Source: Gremmenia infestans
Lineage: Eukaryota > Ascomycota > Leotiomycetes > Helotiales > Hamatocanthoscyphaceae
Direction of reading: 5' to 3'
DNA: 64,000 nucleotides
Assembly: GCA_032629725.1 (NCBI GenBank)
Contig: JAFEVB010000004.1
Location: 682,001 to 746,000, forward strand
Translations under genes and position numbers: made by a program
Part shown: positions 1 through 11,463 of the stretch, piece by piece
How the letters are laid out: each line of letters begins with the position of its first letter
Position numbering within the stretch: the first letter of the stretch is position 1
Notes under the pieces: model-generated
Databases searched by the model: none
Seen by the model: the letters and a program-made list of their open reading frames with translations, nothing else
Told to the model about the DNA's origin: nothing

Positions 1-1553
1 GTTGTGGTCCGCGTGTTCCGTGAAAACATGGCCACCGCGGGTCCACGGCGAGATGATGGAGAATGGGAGACGGAAACCTGGGCCAACGGGTGTATTGCCC
101 ACCATCCCATATGGGTCATGAATCCATTCTCCAGGAGTATCTTTCGGTGCAGTGTACGGGGTAACGTGATCAGCGTACCCTCCAACCTCTACAAAAGCCA
201 TCAAGTCAGCACTCTGTCCTGTTCCGTCGGATGTGGTCTCTTACCGTCATAACTGATCATCAACACAGTTTCGTTGTAAAGCGGACTACTAGTAACAGCA
301 TCAACCACATTCTTCTGCAGCCATGCTCCATCACTCGGCAAATAGGGGTAATGCTCCGATAACTCGGCTGGTCCTACGATGTAGCTGATTTCAGGTAACG
401 TGCCATTTGCAGCATCGTCATAGAATTGTTGAAGGCCAAGGTACGATTTACCGTGTTTTGTGAGCGGGGAATCTTTGCCAGCTTTTTGGTACTGGGTGAA
501 GTATGCAAGCATGTTGTCTTGAAAATTGTCTACCTGCAAGTTCTTGGTGTCAGCGATATCTGACTAAAGAATAAGTGAAGGAAAAGTGGCCCAAACCAAT
601 GACACCGAAAGTCGAGAAATTGGAAGCTTTCAGGAGTTACTCACATCTTGATAGACTTGCCAGGAAACACCAGCGTCTGTCCAGTATTCAGGTATCGTCT
701 TCCACGTGAAGGGGTAGCAGTTGAGGTGCGGTTTCTCGCAGCCTGTACTCGAGCTTCAGCATTGGGTAGGTTTTCACCTTGAATTCACTTACCTGGACTC
801 GCGTTGTTATCGAGTATTATGTTCCCGTCGCCATCAGGGTTATTTGGAGTCCCCGGGTTGTTTACCGTCCCACTCATCCAGATAATCCGGTTCGGATCAG
901 TTGCAGCCAAAATGCTCTCCTAAAATGACAAGTCAGCCAAGAATATCGCGACTATGGAATCGGCATCAAGCTTACCTGGTACATGTCCCCAACGGTCCAT
1001 CCTTCTGCAATGTCGAAGTGCACGGGAATGTCACTCCTTTTGAAGAAGCCAATACTGTACGGAGTATTGGTAGCAGCCCATTGATTAGTGAGTCCTCCGT
1101 TATAAGCGGCATGCATATGCTCCCATCCCCAATCCCCAGCTCCCATGCACTGGGTAGCTTCCAGCCATTCTCCGCCTAGGTAGTTGATGTACCACGGAGT
1201 TAACTGATCAGCTTTATTTGTTTGTTGTTTTGTCACCGGTCTGTGACTCTGGGTTAACATTTGAAATACACTAGCGACTGGTAATATTTACTGCTGGAAG
1301 GTTGTTCTGCCATCGGGGTTGACTTGAACATTCGGGTCCGCAAAGCCACGGACGCCCGGCATCGTTCCAAAATACTTTCTCTGTTAGATGTTTATTGTTG
1401 TTGGAGATAGGAGAAATGCAAACTCACGTGGTCAAATGCCCTATTCTCTTGCATGAAAAGAACCACATGCTTGATATCTTTCAACGAATCCGCCGAAACA
1501 GAAACAGCGAGCGCACAGAATATCGTGACCTTGAGATAAGAGATCCACGACAT
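1..1553 (-). CDS. Phosphoesterase-family phospholipase C (non-hemolytic PLC / acid phosphatase type), 3' end cut by window edge
   Basis: Seven exons read on the minus strand: 1553-1428, 1374-1292, 1240-976, 919-793, 742-645, 563-245 and 188-1. All have GT-AG junctions in consistent phase, giving 402 codons before the window ends. The product begins with a hydrophobic signal peptide (MSWISYLKVTIFCALAVSVSA), so it is probably secreted. Family hallmarks are visible: QENRAFDHYFGTMPGVRGF near residues 33-50, the SYDEVGGYADHV segment (metal-site region), and a terminal TEHADHN that sits exactly at base 1. These match the phosphoesterase family (Pfam PF04185), which includes bacterial phosphatidylcholine and phosphatidylglycerol PLCs and fungal homologues that hydrolyse phosphodiesters extracellularly. 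The C-terminal part lies outside the window. The substrate cannot be told from sequence. The ATG is chosen because it directly precedes the signal peptide. Confidence 0.9.
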
Positions 1554-2239
1554 AATCAGATAAGATCAAATCCGACTAGTTCACGATAATGGTGGAAGTG
1601 TGGGTTGAGCGGCGTTAAAGGCCCTCTAGTTTTCCCTTATACCATCTCATGATGATTAAATCTACGTCGAATCTAAAGACATCAAGTTGGGCGGTGCCCC
1701 AGTGGATACAAGTAGCCATGTGCGCTTTCGTACATCTGACGCGTACTGCGGCATGACCCGGAAAGGAAACCATGCCGTTATCTCTTATCGCTGAGACTCT
1801 GCTCCTGGTGCTCTGCTGTGCGGGGGGTGAGTAATCGTTCATGACCAATGGCATCTCTGTAAAACCGCACGAGTCGGCTTTTTATATTTAAGCTTATTAT
1901 TCAACCGTGGCGTTGATATTGGTCCATACGCAAGGGTCCTCTTCCATCTCATATCTCGCTTCTCGCATCTTTGTACCATTTCCAGGTCTCTACCTAGACT
2001 AGATAAACGCGGCGGAATGCAGACTTAACGTACTGAAAAATGCCACTTCAAACTGTGCATGTACTATAAAATACCGCAAATTCATTCCGCCGTGTTTTGC
2101 TCCGACGCAGAGGAGGTGTAAACGTCTCGTGCTCGTGGCTGCCTGCCCTAGGCTATGCCAAAATTCCTTAAATAAACATCTAGATCCAAATAATCTATGT
2201 ATCAAGAACTCGTACGAACACGAAGAATAGCACTCAAAA
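1554..2239. other. Intergenic, divergent promoter region
   Basis: This 686-bp gap separates the minus-strand phospholipase C from the plus-strand epimerase-like gene, so it must hold both promoters. I see no convincing ORF, repeat or RNA gene in it. Confidence 0.6.
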
Positions 2240-3118
2240 ATGAAACTCATCCTTACAGGAGCAACCGGTTTCATCGGCGGTGAAATTCTCACGCAATGCC
2301 TAAACAATCCATCCATCACCTCCCTCATCGTCCTCTCTCGACGCCCCATTGATTCTCTCTCCTCTCATCCAAAAGCAAAAGTCATAATCATGGAAGACTT
2401 TAATTCATATCCCGAACCCGTGATCCAGGAGATCTCAGATGCGGATGCGTGTATTTGGTAAGTAACCTCATACTCATCATTGTGAAGAAGGAAACAAGGA
2501 TTGAAATACTGATTTATATAGGGCAATGGGTACCTATGACGGTAACCATCAAGTCGAAGTCGAATTCCCCATTGCATTTGCGAAAGCTATGTTGCAGGAG
2601 AGGAAGGCTGGGAAGTTCCGATATGTGCATTTGGGAGGTGCGTTCACGGTGGAGGACCAGGACAAAACATTGTATTTTATGCCCGCCGCACGGCGGGGGA
2701 GGGTGTGTTATCCCTCCTATCCAATTTGAATTCGGATTGTTTCGTTTACGAGCCAAAAAGAATTTCTGGGAGTACTAATTTTGAACCAGGGGCTGGGTGA
2801 GTTTACAATGAGGCATTTTGCGAAAGAAAATGGGTGTGAGGAGAGGTGGGAAACGATTGTTATGAGACCTTCGGGGGTTTTGAAGAAAGATAGGTTTAGG
2901 TTTTTGAATCTAACTATAGCGGATACAATTGGGTTTATCAGTGAGCAAACATTCTCCCCAGGCTTCCGTATCATGGCGATGGAATTAACTATGGGCACTG
3001 CATAGGGTCTGATGAATGCGCAGCGAGTATGATCGATGTAGCGTTGAATGGGTCTACTGAGGCGGTGTGGCAAAACAGTGAAATGGTCGCTAAGGGGAGG
3101 ACTCTTCTGGAACATTGA
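2240..3118 (+). CDS. NAD(P)-binding Rossmann epimerase-like protein
   Basis: Four exons: 2240-2457, 2522-2702, 2790-2940 and 3006-3118, giving 220 residues. The N-terminus MKLILTGATGFIGGEI is the glycine-rich dinucleotide-binding motif (GxxGxxG) of atypical short-chain dehydrogenases/epimerases. Further on are a G-G-A-F-T segment and an MRPSGVL strand. Families of this size (about 220-250 aa) in fungi are annotated as nucleoside-diphosphate-sugar epimerases or NAD(P)-binding domain proteins. No complete YxxxK catalytic pair is obvious, so enzyme activity is uncertain. Introns are 64, 87 and 65 nt; the second has a good ACTAAT branch point. It is likely cytosolic, and a binding or redox-sensing role is possible. 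The start is the first ATG, immediately before the Rossmann motif. Confidence 0.8.
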
Positions 3119-3441
3119 ACAATGCGCCTGCGGACAGATTGTATTTGTACCTCCGAAATACGTATAACATTTAGTTAAAGGCTATATATAAAATCCATGA
3201 GCCATATAGGTCATGTGATTTGCATACGTCACGTGTTATGCACGGAGCACCTCCTGTTTCATCCCACAATCACTGGAGAGAAGCACTGGACGTTGCGTCT
3301 GAACCGCTCCTAGTATAAACTGCGGACAGGTTTCGTATGTTCTGACAATAAAGTTAAAGTGCTTCGAATCTCCTGCTCAACTCTTCGAATTTTCATTTCC
3401 CAGCACCATTATGCGCCCGTGAGACTGCAACACCAAGGCTG
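3119..3441. other. Intergenic
   Basis: This 323-bp gap between two co-directional genes holds the 3' end of the epimerase-like gene and the promoter of the multicopper oxidase. No other feature was seen. Confidence 0.6.
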
Positions 3442-5572
3442 ATGTTGCTTTCGGGGAGGTCTCAACTGTACCTCACCACAACGCTCCTCTTGTTCGCCAT
3501 CTTATTTTATATCTCAATATATTTCAGTACAATTTCCCATGGCCTTCTGGGCTCATCCTCTCGCCTTGGCGGCGCAGGATCGACAGCTTCACAACCACCG
3601 AATCTTGCGTATGTGTTGAATCCTGACGACCATGCTTATCGAGAACCGAAAACAATACGTTATGTCTGGAACATAACATCGGGTTCACGTACTCCGGATG
3701 GGGTCACGAAGAATGTTTATTTAATCAATGGTAGGTCCAAATAGCTATCAAGAAAAATAAGACTAGGTCGTTGATAGAGGTTTACAGGTCACTTCCCGGG
3801 TCCTTTGATTGAAGCGCGATCTGGAGATGAGATAGTGGTTGAAGTCAAGAATGGCCTCGATGGTGAAGGGACTGCCATACACTGGCATGGGCTCTCCATG
3901 AGAGGTTAGTAAGAAGTTTCAAGGGAGGGGAAAGCAATGCTGACATTCGTGGAAGGTGTCAATGAGATGGATGGGGTTGTAGGGTTGACCCAGTGCGCTA
4001 TCGCCCCCGGGCAGAACTTCTCATACAAATTTAGGATCCAAGATGATCAAGCTGGTACCTTTTGGTAAGGAAAGACGTCCCAACTCGCAACAAAATAATA
4101 ACAATGTTGCGGGGTAGGTATCATGCGCATTCTGATGTACAGCGTGCTGACGGCCTTTACGGTGCACTTGTTGTCCACAAGCCAGCTGTCTCTGGTTCGT
4201 CCGAAAAGGCGATATTTGAGTACAATGAAGATCTAGCTCTCATGGTCGGAGACTGGTATCATCGATCTGCTCAAGAAGTCCAAGATTATTACACCGAAGC
4301 CACGAATTTTGGGCTTGAGGTTAGTAGCATGAGACCGGTAGCAATGAACGGCGAAGCTAATATATATACAGCCAGCTCCGGATTCCATTGTAATTAATGG
4401 GCAAGGGTCTTTTAATTGCTCCATGGAAATTCCAGCACGACCCATAGAATGCAAGAGTGTGGAAATGCAACATTTACGGCTTAGTGGTGAGTTTACAAGA
4501 CTACGGATCATCAACACGGGGTTAGTTGCCTTTCCAGACCTCTAGACTTCGGTTATGCTGATATTTGGTAGAGCTCTCACTGGATTCTCACTGTCAATTT
4601 CTGGGCACATCATGACCTTGTTCCAAGTTGATGGCGGAAATGAAATCGAAGCCGCACCGGAAGCGAAAGCTATCGGTATTCTCTACCCTGGAGAGAGGAT
4701 TGATGTGATCGTAGAACGAATCGGTCCCGAAGAAGTGAATGACCCAATGTTAACCATCACACTTGACCGAGAGTATATATCCCCTCCCCTTTAAGGAAAT
4801 GCGCGTAGCTAACAAGCCATTCAGAAACTTGAAATTCAAGAATTTCGCCCTAACTCCCACTCAAAACTTTCCCATGTCCTCGTCTCTAAAGCCCAAGAAA
4901 CAAGCCCGTCAATCAGAAGATGAAGAAGACGAACTCCTCCCGTTCTTCCCCCTCGCCAACGCATCCGGACCAACGACCATCATGCCGCGCACAGCAAACA
5001 AAACCATCCTCCTCTACACGAAAATTGAAATGCTCTCCGAATTCCACAATATCCCAAAAGGCTTCATCAACCGCACGTCCTGGGAAGCTCGCGCTGACAA
5101 GCCGCCATTACTCGCCTTAAGTCGATCGAATTGGGACGAGGCCTTCGTGCCATGGATTGGCCCGGGCATAGGGATGTGGGTTGACATCGTTTTGAACAAC
5201 ATGGACGATAGAGGCCATCCCTTCCATCTCCACGGCAACTCCTTCTACATCCTCGCCGCTCACAAAGCCATCCCCAGCTCCTACGACGCATACAACCCGT
5301 TCGCAAACCCCGTCCCCGCAGGCGGGCCGCTCAACACGCTAACTCCCGTGCTGAAAGATACGGTGTATGTGCCGCGGATGGGGTATGTGGTGTTGCGGTT
5401 CCGGGCTGATAGTGAAGGGCTGTGGTTCTTTCATTGCCATGTTTTGATGCATCAGAATGTAGGTATGGCGATGGCGTTGCAGGTTAGTGGGGATGAGGGG
5501 GGGGTTGAGGGCTATGGTGAGAGTGCGATGGGACTTTGTGGGGGGTGGGAGAGCGATATTAACCCAGTGTGA
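3442..5572 (+). CDS. Multicopper oxidase (laccase/ferroxidase-like) with N-terminal membrane anchor
   Basis: Seven exons: 3442-3730, 3788-3904, 3956-4064, 4118-4319, 4372-4520, 4572-4772 and 4825-5572, giving 604 residues. All three cupredoxin domains are present. Copper ligands are visible as HWHG (first domain), WYHAHSD (end of first domain), HPFHLHGN and HCHVLMHQNVGM (third domain). The HCH...M arrangement puts Met at the axial type-1 copper position, usually linked with a lower redox potential than Leu or Phe. Residues about 8-29 form one hydrophobic segment (LYLTTTLLLFAILFYISIYF) after a short cytoplasmic tail. This looks like a signal anchor or uncleaved signal peptide. No C-terminal transmembrane segment of the Fet3 type is seen. 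A D/E-rich loop (RQSEDEEDELLPFF) interrupts the third domain. The substrate (phenol, metal or a pathway intermediate) is not determined. Confidence 0.92.
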
Positions 5573-8500
5573 TGGATGTATTACTCCTTGCTTCCTTTCA
5601 CGGTTGTGCTTGATTGCAAGATAGTGTTTGAAGAGGTTTCCTTTAGCTCGTGACTTCGATACAGGTTTACTGGTTCATGTGACGCTAACAACAATGTGTA
5701 TTCAAGAGGCGGTAAGTCACAAAAAATCCACAGCATCAGAAACCTACAGTTCATTTCAATGCGATGACACCTTTGCTGACATGGCTCCGTAGAATCTTTC
5801 TGCATCTATCTTCTATCTTCTCTCTTCTCTACTCTAATAATATTCCTGAATACCCAAGCCAGCCATCAGCCGCCTTACCAGCAATCCATCTCATCTTTTA
5901 AAACCTGCTGTCAACCTCATTGCTACTGTCATTCATTACTTCTCCTTCCTCATTCACTGCATTCACTACATTCCACACATCTACCTTCCTTCCCTCTTTT
6001 CCTATCTATTGATTATCAGTAAGAAGAAAAAGATAATTGAAACTTACTTCACGACAATCTGTACCGTGCGTTGGATCAATTCACCACGAGCATGTTAGGG
6101 TCGTGGAATCCACCCGATCCATGCGTACGGATTCATTGAGATGGCAGTTGTGTTTCATATATAGCTGTTCAGCGCTCGTCCTACTGCGTGTTCTAGAATG
6201 TGCAATCCTGCTCTTTTCTCATCCCCCTTTTTTTTTGAATCCATACTCTTTTCAGCAGCTAAATGCACGATGTAGAGGCCGTCTAATTTACAGGTCAAAC
6301 GTAAAGTTCACCTCCAAATCCCGGCCTGGCCCATTTAAGGCATAGGTAACTGACTCATTCTCTTTTCTCGTCCACAGCACCGCGCACGCTTTTGTGGTGT
6401 GTTTGTATTTCAATTTCCTCCAATTTGCTGGCTGTTCCGCAATAGTCGGATTCCGGCCTCGAGGAATTTATGCCTGATCACATGTGGTGAGTTAGACTCT
6501 GAGACTGGGATGTATAAAAGATGTTTTGCCCGGTATGGAGATTGAGCACTCGAGAGTTGCTACATGTATCCAGCGAATACAAGAGGCTCATGTAGTGGTG
6601 CTTGTTTGCCGGAGATGAGCATTGAGCTCCGATCTCGTCTCGGCTGTGTTTCAACGCGTATGTATTTGTATGGAATACGTTCAGTACTTTCTTTCGTATT
6701 TAATCGGTCGTTAATTCGGTCGATGAAGTGTTTGTTGTCAAGACGGGAAAGTCAGTCGATGTTTTGAGATGAACTGAGCCATTCACAGCATTCGGGGTTT
6801 AATATTTCTTGAGGGGAATAGCTAGAGTCAATTATACGGTACTCGCTGGTCCAGTGGTGCGCAGCGCCGTAGCATGTTATGGATTGAACTTGGTCTTAGT
6901 TGTGATCTATTTATTTGTTCTGCTTGTTGCATTCATTTATACCTCCGTATGCATGCTACCCACATGTATTGTATTTCCTGGTTCACCTAGGATTAACTTG
7001 TGTCCTATTTATTCATTCTTCCCTTTAATTATAGAACGGTGGATCTTGAGCTTCCAAGACTCTTCTGTAGGTCTATAAGGGCGAACCATATTAAAAGTCT
7101 CCAGGGATGGTCTGTGGTATGTAGTAATTGCTTAGCTTCGGTAACAAAGTGAGATATTGTTCAGGGGTCATATATGTAGCTCTTCTAAGCAGCTTGCAGA
7201 GGTTTAGGTGTACTCGTGCCAGTATACATAAAACGCGGGTCTGCTGTCAACTGCTGTTCTCTGTCAAGGAAAGTGTTCCCTTGTCTTATTTGTATGCGAT
7301 GATATTCCAAGTCCCCTTATCATACATGCAAAATAGTAAATGCAATACCACGCAACGTGAGCGCTCAATTTGTTCTCTTGGTCTTCAAATTCAAAGTAGG
7401 TCACAGCTTGGCTCCTCGACACCGCTCAGTGAACTCTTTCTCTATTAGTTTCTACGTTGTCTGGAGTCCGAAACTCATGCGCAGGACTATCGCTTTTATA
7501 GACGGAGCCGGACTCATAAACCATTCCTTCCTTCTTCTCAAGCCAATATCTTCAACTCAAGAATTCCCTAGTGAGCCCGAGACTTCTCTTCAATTTTACA
7601 AGGGGAAAATAACATATATAAAAGCAAACTTGCGAGCATGTCTTGAAAGTCAAAGGTCACCATCGAAGCGCATTGGACGGATCCATTTAGCGGGAATGAG
7701 CCGCCGTAAATGTAGTAACGTGGATTAAGTGTAAGGATAATTCATATCTCCTAGTCTAAAGACGCCAAGATACGGGCGACGGTCGTTGTCATCGTATTTG
7801 AAAGAATTACTGCGAGTGACTTGCTGTCAAACCACTTTCTGTGCTGTCGTTGTAATCGTTCGTTCGTTCTGCAGCATCCTAACGATTTTCAATCAATTAT
7901 TGCTCACTTGTAGCAATTCATGGCGGGCAGAAAATGGTTTCACGAGCAATAGTGAGGGATGTCTTTGTGTTCAATCTAGGTCACGGCTTGACTCCTAAAC
8001 ATCACACACCATAGCATGGCGTGGGATTTCCATACTGTCTAGAGTTGAAAAGTAATGAACTGGACTATTGGTTATATAGACAGTCTTGAAATACAACCAA
8101 TACTAGCATTGAATCCGACAATTTAATCCAGAACATCCAGCCAGCACTCACTACATCCACAAGCAGAAGTCTAGCTAGTGTTATGACCTTGCACCAAATC
8201 CCGCGTTTAAAAGCTTAAATTGGAAGAGGCAAGGTTTTTGAAACGTACCGTAATGGATGCCGCGGTGATATATAACGTAACGGGCTAGGATAGCGACATG
8301 GGATATCTAATGCTATTAACTGATTGTGCGCGACGCATAGATGCGCTTTAATTTGAAAAGTTTAGTGTGTCGATGATGTAGTTTGTTGGGGAAGGTTGGA
8401 TCTCGATCTCTTTGCTAATGGAGTTGAAGTTGAAGGTGAAGTTTATAGGGATACGTACTGTTGTCGAGACTTTATTTACTGTCATTCTTCGAACATTTGG

Positions 8501-9389
8501 ATGGGGTTTATACTATGTCTTTATATATACGCATATTAAGCGCAAACGCTGGCGCTAGGAGTGAAGTGAATCAAAGGAATAGGCATTTACATTGGCAGAC
8601 TTGGAATGGTTACTATGACATTAAAGGCTAAATTGCGCATTGTTGACATCGTCACCTAGTGGTCAATTGTTCCGCCATAGTCAGGGAGTGCTAATTTCCC
8701 CGAAGCACTTGCTTTTGTGCGTGTGGATAGAAACTCCAAATCTGGTGAATAGTTTAGCAAATCTATTGGTGGAAAAGTATCATCAGGAAAGACTATACGG
8801 TCAAGATTCAAGACTTGGAAAAGATACGATGAAGCTGCTTCGAAAACCTAAGACGGTAGCGAAAGACTCGCATGATTGATTTATACAAAAGGCTTGTCAC
8901 CGAAGATGTACATCATGGAGAGCACTTAGCTAGACGGTCACGTTGTTAACGTTTCGCGCTCGAATGGGTATCTTCATAGGTTTGTTTGCCCTCTGTGTCA
9001 ATCTAGAATTATACTTTATGTATGTTCTACTCGAGAGTTTCGTTGGACCTTACCCGATGAGTGAATTCTCCCTGCCTATTTGAAATGCACATTTTGCTTG
9101 AGCTTGACTAGCTTCGAGTTTGAGTCGAGGTGGACTCGCTCGAGTATTATTAGAAGACTTAAGAGCTATAACAGTCGGTCATCCTTCTTGTCAGAAGGAG
9201 CGCTCCTTCCAGACTGTGTAGAGCCTGGAAGGCTTTTATATATAGCATACTTCCCACTGTAGAACAGCAGTCAATTTAAGCATTTACACCCTGAACATAT
9301 AGCTAGAAGCACTGTATACATACAGCCTACCCTGAACACACAGCCTAGAAACTACAGTATTCTCTGCTCGAATTTCAGCCGATCCAATC
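5573..9389. other. Gene-poor intergenic region
   Basis: About 3.8 kb without a supportable gene. Short ORFs occur on the plus strand (for example 7128-7448 and 7357-7728), but none resembles a protein I know and they overlap in different frames. A pyrimidine-rich tract lies at about 5800-6010. A diverged direct duplication occupies about 7230-8090 and is listed separately. Non-coding RNA or a strongly decayed element remains possible. Confidence 0.55.
7228..8092. repeat. Diverged direct repeat, two copies about 582 bp apart
   Basis: Copy A (about 7228-7510) and copy B (about 7810-8092) align at a constant offset of about 580-582 bp. Clear anchor pairs are TAGGTCACAGCTTGGCTCCT (A) versus TAGGTCACGGCTTGACTCCT (B). 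The ends of the copies also match, as GGACTATCGCTTTTATAGAC versus GGACTATTGGTTATATAGAC. Many differences are C/T or G/A transitions. This fits an old tandem duplication later changed by RIP-like mutation or by ordinary decay. I see no terminal repeats or coding remnant that would name an element. Confidence 0.6.
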
Positions 9390-11249
9390 TTAGCCTCCGC
9401 CCGCAGTCACTATCTTTTCTCCTCCTTTCGGGAATAGCTTTCCCTTGTTCATTAGGAGCCCACAAATCACTGTGATTGCGCCTGTCGAAAAACTGAGAAT
9501 ATAGACTCGACTCATCGCTTCCGTAATCCCAGTAATGGCTTCTTTCTGCAAAGAGGGGCTCAGAGACTTTAGAAGTGTACTTTGAGTACCAGCAATGGCG
9601 CCCCGTATATCTGTTTCAGAGAACCCGAGACCACTCAATACACGATTCAGATTCTGGACCGAAAGGCTTTGAAAGATCTGGCCACCCATGAGCAAGCTGA
9701 TTGTCTGAAATCCAAGTTGAGAAAGATTTTGCATGGAGATAGCGCGTTGGACATCCAGGGTAGAGCCAGTTTCCTTCATGATCGTGACACCCGAGATTGT
9801 GAACCCGAGATTACTACACAGGCCAGTGCCAGCTCCAAGAATGATACTGTAGCCATAGACGTTTGCAATAGGAGTGTTGGCATCGACAGTGTACATGGTT
9901 GCACCACCAATTGTCATGAGAATGCCACTTGTTGTATATAACACCCATCTAAGCCAGTTAGTTTGCAAAACTTGCAAAACAAGAATAAGCACTCACGGAT
10001 AATTGATCTTTGGAAGAAGAAAACCCGAGCACATATTGGTCCATGCTAGAAAGCAAATAAAAGGCAGCAGCCGAACAGCCGCTTGGATAGATGTGTCTCC
10101 ATGCGTAAAGACGAAATAGAGGGGAAGGTAGTAGACTGGTACATAGATATTGGTGGCGGCCATAGCAGTGCAAATTACAAGTAATATCTGTGTCTTATTG
10201 TTGAGAATGTGCGTCGGCGGAAACATGCGTGTTTCTATAGTGGTGAATAGAACAAAATACTGCTGTAGGAAAGTTATGATGACAAGTACGCCAGTAACGA
10301 CAAACAAGGCAATTGTGCGATTATCATCCCAACGCCATGTTGAGCCTGCGAATGTGAAGACCATGATGAGTGCTACCATTGCTGCGGTGAAGAGGAAGAA
10401 GCCAAGCCAGTCAAGAGCTTTGACCTTGTTGAAGGTCGAGGTCTCCGAGGGACCTGAAGCTACCTTGACTGACGGGAGATAGAATATGTACACTGGTGCA
10501 CACACACCTGCAATGACACTAAATCCTCAGCAAATAGCACGGCGGATTTGTGTAATGATTTGCTCACAGATTGATATAAAAGGCCCAACGCCATGTTGCA
10601 GAGGAAGAAGAGAAGGCCCCTCCAACGACTGGGCCAAGAACCGCGCCCACTCCCCACGTTACCCCAATGAGAGAGATATATTTCCCTCGTTCTTGATCAG
10701 TCGTGAGTACGGAAAGAAAGTTTAGGATACTGGCATATGTAAGAGCATTTCCTTCCGCTTGATCAAATAAACCTACCCCATGAAAATACCAGTTCCACCA
10801 ACGCCGGCAAGGACTCGACCGACAATGAGAGCATTCATGTTAGGTGCGGCGCCACACAGCGCAGAAGCGGCCTCAAAAATCAAGATGCTCAGGATGAAAA
10901 TAGGCTTGAAGTTAAAGATGGCGTAAAAACCGGCTCTTCAGAAGATGAATTAGCTGATTGACCGCTCCACAATATATATACACATTCCAACTCACGAAGG
11001 TAATATGAAACATAAAGAGCCCAGAGGGAAACCGGTACCGATCCAGGTTAGACTTCCAACATCATTAAATTGTTCGATAATCGAGGATTGTATGTCTGCA
11101 GCAATTGTGCCATCAAGGGCGTATACAAACACTGCAACGTAAAGAGATATTGCGGCGAGAAACCATTTGAATCCGTGTACACTTCTTGGGCCGGATCTGG
11201 CGTTGACTTCTTGAGCGTCATTTTCAGGGTCGACTTGATTAGAATCCAT
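9390..11249 (-). CDS. Major facilitator superfamily drug efflux transporter (DHA2, 14-TMS type)
   Basis: Five exons on the minus strand: 11249-10996, 10935-10777, 10729-10568, 10518-9997 and 9948-9390, giving 551 residues. A short polar N-terminus (MDSNQVDPENDAQEVNARSG) precedes TM1 with the family signature VYALDGTIAADIQ. Next come the GRVLAGVGGTGIFMG helix and an antiporter motif-C-like segment (GVTWGVGAVLGPVVGGA). About fourteen hydrophobic helices fit the DHA2 toxin/drug-H+ antiporter subfamily of the plasma membrane. An in-frame ATG at 11327 would add 26 residues, but the start at 11249 is preferred because it gives the usual polar N-terminus. The gene is divergent from a zinc-finger regulator, with only 214 bp between the start codons, which suggests pathway-specific control. 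The cargo is unknown. Confidence 0.9.
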
Positions 11250-11352
11250 AGTATGATCGAGAATGATATGTTGAGACAGAAATCTAAGAAATTTATCTCT
11301 AAATAAAAGCTGAACTATATGGTTCATAGAGAAAGGGTGAGTTTACCTAAGC

Positions 11353-11380
11353 ACCATTTTGGCCGAACCATTTTGGCCGA
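11353..11380. promoter_or_regulatory. Perfect 14-bp tandem repeat in bidirectional promoter
   Basis: Two perfect, directly adjacent copies of ACCATTTTGGCCGA lie between the divergent start codons of the MFS transporter (11249) and the regulator (11464). Each copy contains a GGCCG core, similar in kind to the CGG/CCG half sites bound by Zn2Cys6 proteins. Direct repeats of half sites are a known binding mode for this class. That the neighbouring regulator binds here is inference. Confidence 0.5.
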
Positions 11381-11463
11381 ACTAAAGAAACCCGATGAAT
11401 TCTTACAAAATGGACTACAAGCAAAGGTAGGAACTTCTTGGCTCATTTCTTGTGCAATAAATT

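Noticed and set aside
7128..7728. Overlapping plus-strand ORFs in the gene-poor region
   Set aside because: They lie within the diverged repeat, which is not protein-like in either copy.
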